A DNA stretch of 64,000 bases, taken from contig WNNJ02000108.1 in assembly GCA_012934845.2 (NCBI GenBank), forward strand, positions 372,001-436,000, in the 5' to 3' direction. This document shows positions 1-12,300 of this stretch, in pieces. Below the pieces are notes generated by a model that saw only the letters and a program-made list of their open reading frames with translations, searched no databases and had not been told where the DNA came from. This stretch comes from Pomphorhynchus laevis (Eukaryota > Acanthocephala > Palaeacanthocephala > Echinorhynchida > Pomphorhynchidae). Position 1 is the stretch's first letter. Each line of letters starts with the position of its first letter. The position numbers and the translations under genes were made by a program.

Positions 1-840
1 ATTGTAAAACATATTAACATTCACTTAGGTAAATAGGTTTTCCAAATTACGCGATTTGAAATTTCTTTTAGCTTAATTTTTTATAACACATTATAATGTC
101 ATTATAGTTAATAGAATATTAGCCATATACCATTATGCAAATGTGCCATGATATTCAACATGTCATCTTCGTCATATAACGAGACAGTGTACTCCATTGT
201 TTAAATTTATGCAGGTGTATTGTCTGTTTGACATAACGAAATCTTTCAATCTTTTTATCTATAATATCAGTAAATCAACATTTCAATTACTTTTTAATTT
301 CAATTTGAATGAAACCCTAGGCATATGCAACATAACCACTTGATATTGTCTAAGCATACAAATAATCCGAATCTTGTTTAAATCTGAGAATTTAAAGCGA
401 TTTCTATTAATATAAAAAAAATGGTATTTTCGATTAATGTATTAGTGTATATAAAGAAGACCAATTAAAATCGGACCTATTAATAATAGACCTATAATAT
501 AAAATAAAATACTAGAATAAGATACTGATGACCTCCAATTCTTATTCTGATACATCGTCTGTTTACAAGTTAATTATAGATAAGCTGCTATAAATTTGGG
601 AAGAATATAAACAGCATGTGTCGAGATTAAAATATCCACCCAAGGGATTTAAACAACTGCGGTTGACACTAACGAATATTGATGTAATTGGTCAGTATAA
701 ATGCATTTTATGAACGCTTTCAGTCATATGGAGCTCTTGTTTCTAGAAAATGATGCAAATAAGCATTTACATAATTTTATCTAATGAATTATAAAATTTA
801 AAAAAATAATTTTTAATATATGGGTATATATAAACCGTTG
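1..840. other. AT-rich DNA, nothing recognised
   Basis: No open frame of note, no clear repeat and no RNA gene seen. Confidence 0.5.
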
Positions 841-904
841 AATGAAAACTAGAAATAATACACGAAACCCAAATGTGTCGTGTCAACTACTGTCGAAGTT
901 GTTT

Positions 905-990
905 AGCTACAGGATCAGACTGATGAAGCCACTCTGTAGTAATTAGTAGACTAAGGTCGAAACTCCCCATCGGGGGCTAGTCATCTGTGG
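905..990 (+). ncRNA. Hammerhead ribozyme motif, type I, Penelope-like
   Basis: The core CTGATGA is at 920-926, GAAAC at 959-963 and the cleavage triplet GTC at 980-982. Stem III is ACT plus CCCC paired with GGGG plus AGT, with a CT bulge and a short loop. Stem II pairs GCC with GGT and TCTGT with GTAGA. Stem I pairs CAGA (916-919) with TCTG (984-987) around one unpaired A. The open stem I and the surrounding style match the hammerheads in the pseudo-LTRs of Penelope-like elements. No reverse transcriptase lies next to it, so it is probably a solitary pseudo-LTR remnant. The helices were paired by eye. Confidence 0.6.
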
Positions 991-1044
991 TATTCACATT
1001 CAAAGTTAAGTTTCCCGACGAAGTTCGTAAAAAAGCATGCAGGT

Positions 1045-2734
1045 TTACACTTTCCTGTTCGTGCGCAACACAAAAAAGTAAAGTTATTCTTTCAGATTTA
1101 CAAAGTTATCATTAGTTGTAATCTAATGGTAGTTAAAAATACTAATTTATAAAGCTTTTTATTTATTGGGACAACTTGCGTCCAGCCCAAATTTGTAGTT
1201 CATTATTTGATAATCATTTTTATGAAAATATACAATCGTTTAAATTTAAGTTTTAAAATGCTATATGAATAAAAGATCGCTCAAATATGAGCGGTCTTCT
1301 TTAACTCAATTATGCAATCTATTTGTGATATCTCATAATATTTCAAACTAGTTCACTGTATGGTGAATTATACCAATTTAAATACCATACAAACAAATGT
1401 TGATAAATTCTAATCAAATAAGCATATTTACAGAATTGAGATTGGACATTAATATTTAAAAAATAATATATTTAATATTATTATATTAATATTGAAATAT
1501 AATATTTAATACCTTAATATTTATATTGGCTTAAGCATGACTATAATCCAGATATTATATGTTTGCAATTAGATATATAGTATACGATTATTTTGAATTT
1601 CTTATTCAACGTTCCATGATTACTTTATTCATACTAAAATTGTAGATCTACTGCTTTTCCAACATTATTAAATGCCAATATGATAAAATTTATGCATTTG
1701 CTGGAAGTAAAAATACTTCAAATTTAGAGAATGCATCTCTATCGTCAATATAAGCATTGTGTATCTTTAGAGGTCAACTTAAAATAGTAAGTTTCGTATA
1801 AAGGTTTGAAAATGTATCACATTTTATTCTATTAATTATAGATAAGTAAAAAATAGTCGATTTTTTGCAAAATCAAACTTAAAACTCAATTATAAATCTT
1901 AAACTTTGATAAGCTAATTTATGGTTAGCTGATTTTATAGTTTATTAATTTATATCTGTCAATCTCTTAATTTATAGAGTTTTATTGAAACTGATCTATT
2001 AAGAGTTCATAAAAGTAATGAATTTTAATTCTCGATTGAAGTATAATTTTTTTAATTTTATTCAATTCTTATTAACTGAATGTCATCATATTTTACAGTA
2101 ATAGTAGATCTGGAAGAATTATGTTGGAATTTAAATAGCTTTTTGCTGTCAACATGCATTTTTAATACAAAATTAGATTTTCGTTTATGAATTGATGTGT
2201 GTGCATTCCAGCAATTTTAATCCTATTTAAGAGTAGTAGCCAATGTATTGATCATAAATGATGCATTGCTCAACATTGTTGAAAAAGTACCACATTTACT
2301 TAATGATTCGTTCAAAAGAACCTTTTTGTTTGACCGGCATTCAACTCGATTTGAAAACTCAATTTGAAAAGATTTGTAAAAATAGGCGAATTTTTTACAG
2401 TTTTAGTTAAAGTTATTAATAGGTTTATAAAAGTGCTGAATTATAAAAATCTATAAAATATTTGAGTTGCAGAAAGTCTTAATAGTAAAATATTTTATAA
2501 CTTTTTTGCTTTAATCCTAATTATAAGTCAATAAATAGAATTAAAGCGAATAAATAGAATTAAATAGGATTCATCGATTTTTAAATTATTTATTAGATTT
2601 TTGAATTTATCGATTTTACAAACAATTCTCAAACAAAATAATACAATTCTCAAACAATTACAAACAATTTATAAACGCTTATTTAATTTTAAATCAGAAA
2701 GGATTTCAATTAAATTTGTAAAATGGGAATGAAC
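1045..2734. other. AT-rich intergenic DNA with a short internal repeat
   Basis: No gene seen. A segment of about 45 bp at 2500-2545 (around TTATAAGTCAATAAATAGAATT) recurs in diverged form at 2930-2975, on either side of the MITE-like element. Confidence 0.4.
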
Positions 2735-2893
2735 CAATGACTCCACAGGCATATCAACTTAAAATTAAGACGCAAACTATGAATGTATCTTTTAAAGAAT
2801 AGATATTGACATTTTTTATTATTTTTACTTATTTAATTACGTATTACATAAATAAAAAATATATAAGTTGATATACCTGTGCAGTCATTATTA
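2735..2893. mobile_element. MITE-like element with about 26-bp terminal inverted repeats
   Basis: The left end AATGACTCCACAGGCATATC (2735 on) and the right end, inverted, near 2868-2893 match at most positions. The interior is about 105 bp with no coding capacity. The terminal sequence also occurs at 60111-60137 next to a SINE-like pair, so it may be the tail of that family rather than a true MITE end. Confidence 0.45.
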
Positions 2894-3196
2894 AAATTGA
2901 AATTTTGATACCTAGTTTTATTCTGCATTTTGCTTTAATTTTAATTATAAGCCAATAAATGAAATTGAAGTAACGTTTTTAGTTTGATCTTAAATAAGAA
3001 TAATTTAAATAAGATTAGAATATGAAATTAAAGATTACAATTATAAGGATCTATCTTAACAGTATTAAGACTATAAGGATCAGAATAAGAAAAAAAATTA
3101 AATTAAAATTAAATTATTTTAAATTACAAAAAGATATTTTTTGTTTATGAAAGAAAGTCACACAATGTCATACAACGGAACATAAATTTGCACATT

Positions 3197-3202
3197 TTTA
3201 TT
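3197..3202 (-). terminator. Possible polyadenylation signal of the unrecognised gene
   Basis: AATAAA on the minus strand, 106 nt past the stop codon at 3308. The position is plausible but the motif is common in DNA of this composition. Confidence 0.4.
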
Positions 3203-3307
3203 ATCTATAATGCGTAATGCATCATACAATATCGCTATAAATAAATATTTGGATAAATTTACGATTTTTTAAATGTATAAACTAAAATATGAGATAACTC
3301 AATTAAA

Positions 3308-6300
3308 CTAACGCCATAGGGAATACTTGGGGTGAGCAAATTGCATTTGATTATTATATATGATATGTGGATTAATTCGATAACAAGGTAAAGATGTTGT
3401 TATTCCGCCATTTTGGTAACCACCAAACGGAACAGCAGTATAACCAGAATAGGAAGTACTTGAAGGTATAGTGACCATCGGCTTGTTGTAGATAATATTT
3501 TGTTTTGTGTCTATTGCTCTACTAGGATTTAAAGCTGATGAGAATTTGTTATTTTTATATATGTCTTTTCTGCTAATTTGTTGGTTGATGTCACCGTTTT
3601 CCTCGTAGATTTTATCATATGATAAGTTATATACAGAAGGAAACATCGAATTTCCTTGGTTTGATGAATATCTATTATACCTATTTTTGAGATCTCTGTT
3701 TCGGTTTCCTTTCCTTGCTAAATAATCGTCGTAATTAACGAAATAATTAAAATATTTTGGAATCCTGAAAGCGTAATCAGCGTTACTGACTGCATTAACA
3801 TCACCGATGTTATTGTAATATGGCTTGTTAACGATCTTAAATTTTTCACCTCCAATAAAGCAGTACTTTTGTTTTCGATAAAGTGGTGATTGATTCTTAT
3901 ATTTCCTATTTTCGATATGTCGCTTAGTATGTTTGTCATCGATTGATTTATCGTTTCTTTGATTTCTTCGATTTTCTTTGATTTCTTTGATTATTGCAGA
4001 ATTGCTTTCATTTCTAATATGTTCCTCTTGAAAAGACGAGTTGCTCGTCAATTTCTTTTGTTCCATGCCATTTTTTTCTTCTCTAAAATTCGCTGCTTTT
4101 AATTTCGCTTCATGTGAATTACTTTCATTTATTGAATGATTATTTATTTTGTCGCGCTTCTTTGACGTCTTTACGCGAGATGTTCTACGAGAATTGCGAT
4201 CATTGTGAGTTTTATCATTTTTTATTTGTTCCTTAGTCCTTGAAACGTCGTGATCTTGAGACAATGTTTTTGAAAATTTATTTGCCAGCTCTTGCACACT
4301 AGGTAACAATCGAGTTGAATTTGCTGACATCTCAATAACTTTGCTATTGTCCTTCGAGCCTTCTGAGCTAATAGAATTATCCTGATCTATGGTGGTTTTA
4401 GTGAACGGATTAACTTTTATATTGTTAATTTCTTCGTAATCTTCCGTGCTATTGTTAGATGCTTGAGTGGAATTTTGGATTTCTTTATCTCGGGTACTCG
4501 TTGAATCTTTATTAACCACATGCATAATAGGCGAATTTCTCTTATCAATTACCATATTTAGTTTGCCAGTATCGAGTTTGGGTAATATATTTTCATTGGT
4601 TCTGTTAATGTTCGACGTCGGAGATGGATCACTCCACTGTTGTGGCATTGGGGGAATACGGTAGATTTGTCTGCTAGGACTAGTGACTGATTCTTCCGGT
4701 TTATATTTCAGTGATTCTGGTTGGAACGCCGTATCCTCTCCGTCAGCATAGTGATTGCCAACCTCATCTCTCCATATTATATTTTTCATTTCTTCCTCTG
4801 GCGATGCCAACTGGTATTCGCTGTTTAGTTTATCCATCAACGATTGGGTGTCAACAAAGTTATATATTTGTTCACTTGAATCATTAAGTTGATTATGTAT
4901 ATTATAATGTGAGTCATCTACTCGCGAATACTGTTCTGTAATTTCGGGGAAGGCATCATATAAATTGCTTTGATTTATATCTGAATTGTAGGAATTGTAT
5001 ATAGTTTTACTTGGTAATTCATTATTTCCATGGGCCTGCACGATTTCAACTTCAAAGCGACAGTCTTTGAATTCTGGAAACGATCTAAATATAAACAAGT
5101 TGGTACAAAAAAATAGTGAAAATGTGTGTTAATAATGCAATTCAATTTATTATATCCACTGACTTTAAATTATTGCAGTAATTAAAGCAACTTTGCTCAC
5201 CAGAAGATAAAGAAAATTAAGCTATGAGATTTAATTTATTAAAAAGCGATTCACTATAAATTTATATAATTTTTAATTAAACTTATTAATTGACAATTGA
5301 GCTCTGAACTTATTAATTAACATTTCAACATAAAGTCGTTGACATAAAATTTAATATTTATCATTCGTAAATTCTTCCGGATTAAAATTTGTACACTCTT
5401 TGTAGATTTATGAATGAAGAGAGAAAATTGAATTGACTAATTCAGTTAAATATACAAAAACATGCAATTAGATAAACGAAAGCATACAATAGAAAAACAT
5501 ACAATAGAAAAACATGCAAATAGACAAAATACATGCAATATTGTAATACAGTGAATTACAATAAATTTTTCGTTTTCAAAAATTGCTATTTTTGAACGAT
5601 ATTACCAAAGTGTAGCACTTCAAACGATTAGATATGCTTATTTTGTTAAAACACAAAACCATTTCTTAATAAATAATACATGCAGATAATGAAAAATATA
5701 AATAAGATAAATTAAATAAATTTTAGTTTTATTTAAACTCTTAAGTAACATCCATAAATAAGAATTTTCACGCCCTGCTGAAAATTCCAGTCAAATTAGC
5801 AACGTCGAATCAGAAATTCCGAATCACAATTCTGATTGTTCTTAGTAAAAAAGAGAACAAACTGAACGATTATTCAGTGCTGATTTTTACATCAAAGATA
5901 TTTAATAAAAAATGTTATTTAAATCATAAAGAAATCAACGTGATTATTATACATATTCATCAACTTAGAGACTATGGTATCAAATTTATTATAAAAATAT
6001 AAGTACACATTATTTGACTTGATGTTATATTGCATCGATTACAATTAGTTCATTACTATATAATTTATGGTAATTCATGGATTGTATTTTTATGTTATTT
6101 CGCCGCTTAGAAAGTAAAACCCTGCTTTTGTCAATGTGATGTTTCAAAATCAATTAATCGCTGAAACAACAACACAAGAGGATTTATACGATAATAACGC
6201 CATTTACCGTAATTTTATTGGCTAAACAATTTATCGAATTATTTAACTTGAATTATATTTATCATATTTTATTGTCTCGAAGTTTCATTACGAATTAAGG

Positions 6301-9300
6301 TTTTATTTGATATAACGTCAGCAATTACTATTATATAAATTAGAACACTAATGAACCAGCAAATACATATTTCACGATCATTGCCGACTTTTCTGTATAA
6401 ACAGAATTGTGGCAGATAAGACAAAAGGGTAAATACTATTTATTGTTTAAAATCAGAAAATAATGAAAAAGATTATTTTATTAAAATTATTATTTTCGAT
6501 AAGAGCTATTATCAACATGAGGAGCAAAATGGCATCACAAAAATTGTGTTTAAATCTGGTTATTTACAAATTTGCATGCAACACTTCAAACAACTGTATG
6601 TGCCTCTATTTTGCTTAACATTGAAATGCTAAGTTTACAAATGGGCCGTGAAACGGGCCTGGCCTCTCTCATTGAATAGGAAAACTTAAGTACGCCAATG
6701 AGGTACTTGGTATATCTCAGGATTAGTCTTATTTCGAGAAGATGTACCCCAGAGCAAAAACTATGGTTTCTCAAGTACCTCATCTCGAGATTACCGACCA
6801 TAGTCCGCCTCGACTGGACTCTCAGGGTGTAAGAGACCTTGAATGGTTCAGTCGTAAGGCTGTGCGTTGGTGCGGCCGGTGGCTCAGATCCCACTGAGCC
6901 TAAGGCCGTGATATGTATAGAAGACCCAGGCATATCTAGAGACTGATAAATGAGATTTATTCTAACCTTATTATATGTTTGATTTGTTTTGTCTTCTAAC
7001 GGGTGTAGTTTTGTTAGAAATTCTTTATTTTATTTTATTATTACGTTTACAAATTCAATAAATCATGATACTAAAGTATTTTTAAATCTATTGATTCCGT
7101 ATTTAATAGAGCGATGTGCATTTAGATCTTACTTATAAATGTACCTGAACTTAATAGTCCCACCGACTATCTGTTGGATATAGATAAAATTTTAAACGGT
7201 TAATAAATAATCAGAAGTAATTGATTTACATATTTTATTGTCTCAAAGTTTCATGATTACAATTAGTTCATTACTATATAATTTATGGTAATTCATGGAT
7301 TGTATTTTTATGTTATTTCGCCGCTTAGAAAGTAAAACCCTGCTTTTGTCAATGTGATGTTTCAAAATCAATTAATCGCTGAAACAACTACACAAGAGGA
7401 TTTATACGATAATAACGCCATTTACCGTAATTTTATTGGCTAAATAATTTATCGAATTATTTAACTTGAATTATATTTATCATATTTTATTATCTCAAAG
7501 TTTCATTACGAATTAAGGTTTCATTTGATATAACGTCAGCAATTACTATTATATAAATTAGAACACTAATGAACCAGCAAATACATATTTCACGATCATT
7601 GCCGACTTTTCTGTATAAACAGAGTTGTGGCAGACTAGAATTATAACCACATTCTTAATAAGCAAAACCAAAAATACATATTCATGTATTGCAACATTTT
7701 TATAAAATTTTCATGTTAGAAAAATATTTTAATTTTGATATTTTTACATCCATATTTTTCTATCTTACTTTTTGCAATTGTTTCTAATTGCTTATAATTT
7801 TCAAAATGCGAAATATCTATAATCCTAATTGCTTATAACGCGTAATTTCTATTTGGTAATTAAAGTGTAACGTTTTTCTAATAGAGAATTTTATACAACA
7901 ATATCACTTACCTTATGTATTCAGCAATCTTTACATCAAATTCGAATTTTTGATATAATTCATTCGGATTCACATATTTATTTTCATATTGTTTATTGTT
8001 CATCTCACTTTCAAAGTTAATTGAAAATGGGCACTCCAAGGTAAACATGTTTGACTCTTGACGTATTGTGAACAAAAATACGCTTTTTTATTATACTTTT
8101 ACAATATGGTCGAGAAAATTAAGTTAAAAAATTGATGAACAGCACTTCATATATTTGACTTGCACTATCGCAACGACATGCTAGGAAAGAATGTTAAGGA
8201 GCGGAACGGATTTTAATTAAAAGACATCAAATTCTTCGTGGACGGATAATGTTCTGATGCAACATTGAACTTCCATTTTAAAAATTTAGCAAAACTATGT
8301 CAACAACGAAATGCATGGCTTTAAAAAGTTGTTAAATTGTTAATATGTTCAGTGGAAACAATGTTTATTCACTCTCCTGTGTAGTTAAGAAATTTACAAA
8401 AAGTAATTATGTTAACACACATTCAAGGATTTATGTTTTTAAAGGTAAATAGCAGATGGTATACACTAATATATCGTTTATATCGTTTAGTTTGCAAATC
8501 GTTACTTTGGGTTTTAACTTTAAACTAAATACTTTTTACTAAATTACATAATTACAAAAAGTAATTATGTTAACACACATTCACGGATTTGTGTTTTTAA
8601 AGGTAAATATCAGATGATATACACTGGTGTATCGACGATAACGCTTTATCGTTTATATTGCAAATCGTTTCTTTAGGTTTTAAATTTGAACTAAATACGT
8701 TTTACTAAAGTACATTTACAGGTTGTATTTTGCGTGCTTATTCTGAAGCTAAAATTTCCGATAAATTTTAGTTTTTCTCCTTATCACTAAGTAGGAAAAA
8801 GCTAATTAATGAGGGGTTATTTTCCTTCTTAATTCCTCCTTGTTGTGAAGGGAGGAATTACCTTAAAGTAATGAAGATAAACTAATGGAGTTATTTAAAT
8901 GTTTAATAAAGTTATCTGATAATTATCGATATTATATAGGTTTATTTTGGTAAATTAGGTAAAAATGTAAATATTTAATTTATTGTCTTTAATGATGTAA
9001 GATTTGAATTAAACTGCGAAATAGCCGAAAAATTAAAGTCCTGGATTTTAGAATTCTGTATTAAAGATAAAATAGATAGACAATTTAAAGCATATTTAAA
9101 TTGTAGACATCGAATTTTGAATATATAGAGTGTGTAGAATAAAGAATAACTTTTATAGAATTATTCGTAATTGACGTAATATTTGCGTTTAGCCTATAAT
9201 ATTAGGTGCCTAATGTAAACAATCACATGTGATTGTTTACATCAAATGTAATGGAATATCGTAATTTGCATAATTACTGTTGTCTCTCATTAGAATGCAA

Positions 9301-12300
9301 CATTTATTGCTCTGAAACGCAAGTTTTCGATACTCATCACGGTATAATCTTTACCATAAGATCAATCATGAGCTTTTGATTGAATTATTTATTAAAACTT
9401 ATGGAATATAACCGAACAGAGAGTATCAAAAATTTCGCTATCAGAACAGTATATGTTCCAATTAAATATGAAAAGAGAAACTTAACAAGTGATAAAATTG
9501 CTTCGTCTGCAAGGACGATTTAAAGCAGTAGCAAATGGAGTCATCTTCTTTTTATTTGAGCTAAAGCAATCGAATTCGTGGCATGAAGGATTAAACATTA
9601 AATCAATCTTTAAAACTAAATCTTATGACTTAATCGTTTAAATTCTAGATGAAATTTACATTATTGTTTTATTTGCCCTCTAAATTGCAAACTTGACTAA
9701 AATTTCGGATCTATTATATGAGGAGAGGAAATACCTAAATCTAACGGAGTAATGTAAATTTTGAATAAAGTTATATAACAGTTATATTGTGTGGATTTCT
9801 TATATCTCTATATTATAAATACCCATATGCATCACGAGGCAACAACATTAATTGTTGATATATTAATGTTCTAACATTTAATAAATAGTGTGAAGTCATA
9901 GACCATTCTTTAAATAGTAATCACAAAATAGATTTTGATAGAAGTAAAATAATTTCCGTTGAAAGTAATACTTTAGAAAGAAAAATTAAAGAGGTGTAAG
10001 CAAAAAAATAAAGATAGGTTAATGATTAACAATAAATCGGATATCGAACTATTGACAAATATTTTATAAATATATATTGTGTAAATTTCATTTTAATTAG
10101 TAATGAAAATTGAATTTACTTTTCAGTTGGTTTGTTTTTAAGTTCCAATTAATAAGTTGTATTTTTGGTTGAATTTGTAAAAGTTGCATTTTGATGTTAA
10201 GCAAAATAGAGGCAAATCCAGTTGTTTGAAGTGTTGTGTGTAAATTTGTATATAACCAGTTTTAAACAGCAATTTTTGTGATGCAATTTTGTTCCTAATG
10301 ATGACAACAGCTGTTATCGAATATTAGAATTGCCTTGTATAACTATGGAGACGCTTTTCCCCCAAGCAATCCCGCCTAAGAATGACTTCTGGAACAGGGA
10401 TTTATCTGTTACGGATATCCTTAATTCCGGGGCCCACTTAAGGTGACCTGCAGAACCGTCGTTCCGCTCTCTTCTCGGATTTGTCATAATTACTAATTAT
10501 ATTTAATTAATTTAAAGAGTAATTAAATTGGTAATTAAATTATTATTTAACTAGTAATTAAAATAATTGAATGGTAATTGAAATTTAAATTTCATTTTAA
10601 TTAGTAATTAAAATTGAATTTACTTTTCAGTTGGTTTGTTTTTAAGTTCCAATTAATAAGTTGTATTTTTGGTTGAATTTGTAAAAGTTGCATTTTAATA
10701 ATAAAGACTTTATTAAATACACCAAAATATAGCATGCAAGAATAAAAAAAAGTAGGTCATAACCAACTCAGATAAAAAATGACAGAATTTTTCTTTCGTT
10801 TTTCATCTTCTCTTTCTCTTTCATGGCCTCAGGTCCAGAGGGATCTGAGCCCCCCAACCGATCCAACACGCCGCCTTCCGACTGAACCACCCGGGGTCTT
10901 TCACCCCCCGAAGAATCCAATCGGCGCGGACTATGCTTGGTAAACGAGAGACGAGGAGCTTAAGAAACCTTAGCATTTGCTCTGGGGGACGTCCTCTTGA
11001 GAAGAAGACTAATCCCGAGATAGCTCAAGTGCCCCAAAGGCGCACCTGGGCTTTCCCTTTCAATGACAGATGCTGAGCCCGTTTCAGGTCCCACCTAGCT
11101 TTCTTCAGGATACGTTTAAGTCTATCCAGGTCAGCTTTCGCCGACCAGTTCACAGTAACGGTGAACACCAGGTATTTTACTCAACTTGTGAAGGTGGGAA
11201 GTGGTTCAGAGGCAAATATGGAGGAGAGCGCAGAGAGTGCTAATCTCTTAAGGTTTTGTTTTGTAGCAGGTGTGCCATGAAAGACGACCACCTGCGATTT
11301 AGCTGAGTTTAAAATAAGATTAGATATGGGTAAATGGTCTTTTAATCTTAAAAAGAAATGGCTGATGTCAGAGACTACGTCTTTACACCTGTGTCCAGTG
11401 AAAAGGGCTGTGGTGTCATCAGCGTACACCACAAGACGTTGTTCGCGTTTAAATATTTTGAATAGTTTAATAGAGGCAGCAAGATATAAGATAGGAAAAA
11501 GTGGAGATCCTTGAGGTACACCCGTAATAGGGTTGAAATGACGCGCATAAGGGTCGTCTTCATAGTAAAATCGCTTGGTATACAGCAGGATCTCCACTCT
11601 GTTCACAATTCTCGCAGGCAACCCGAGGGACCTGAGAGAAGAGATCACAAAAGGAATGGAGATGCGGTCAAATGCAGCAGAAAAGTCAAGGAAAACAGCC
11701 ACAACTAGACGATGGCTATTATCCCGACAAAACTGCTCCACCTCACCAACTGCTGAATGGACCGAGCGACCTTTGACGAACCCATGAAAACCTGGAGGGA
11801 TCAAATTACGCCTACTTAAATGGTCGCGGATTTTACGCGCAAGCGCTTTTTCGTAAATCGACACGAGGGCATTTTGAATCGAAATGGGTCGCAGATCTTT
11901 ATGGCATGAGCAGGATTTTTTCATAGGAAGAAAAACACGCTTACTAATATTGATGCCTGCTACATCGGATGGGGAGGCTAAAAGCATTGTGACGGCCACC
12001 TCTCTTCTCTGATCAGCTGTCAAAAGCTGACAGACCCGAGAAGAAAGTGGAACGACGGATTTGAAGATGCCCGGGAGTGGACCCCAGGAGTTAAGGATAT
12101 CCGTAACAGATAGATCCCTACTCCTGAAGTTACACCAAGGCGGGATTGGTTGAGGTGATAGAGTGGCTCCATAGTTGTGTAGGGCCAGTGACTTATCTAA
12201 AACTTTATCAAGGCCTACATTCCCTATCCAACGCAATGCTCTATCCTTCCAGCAAACAAACTTCTCCTTCTTGAAAATCTTCCAAAAGGAAGACTGAGAA

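Noticed and set aside
6586-6933. 115-residue proteins at 6586-6933 (minus) and 18929-19276 (plus)
   Set aside because: They are antisense readings of duplicated LINE 3' ends; the real coding relation to the LINE RT is on the opposite strand.
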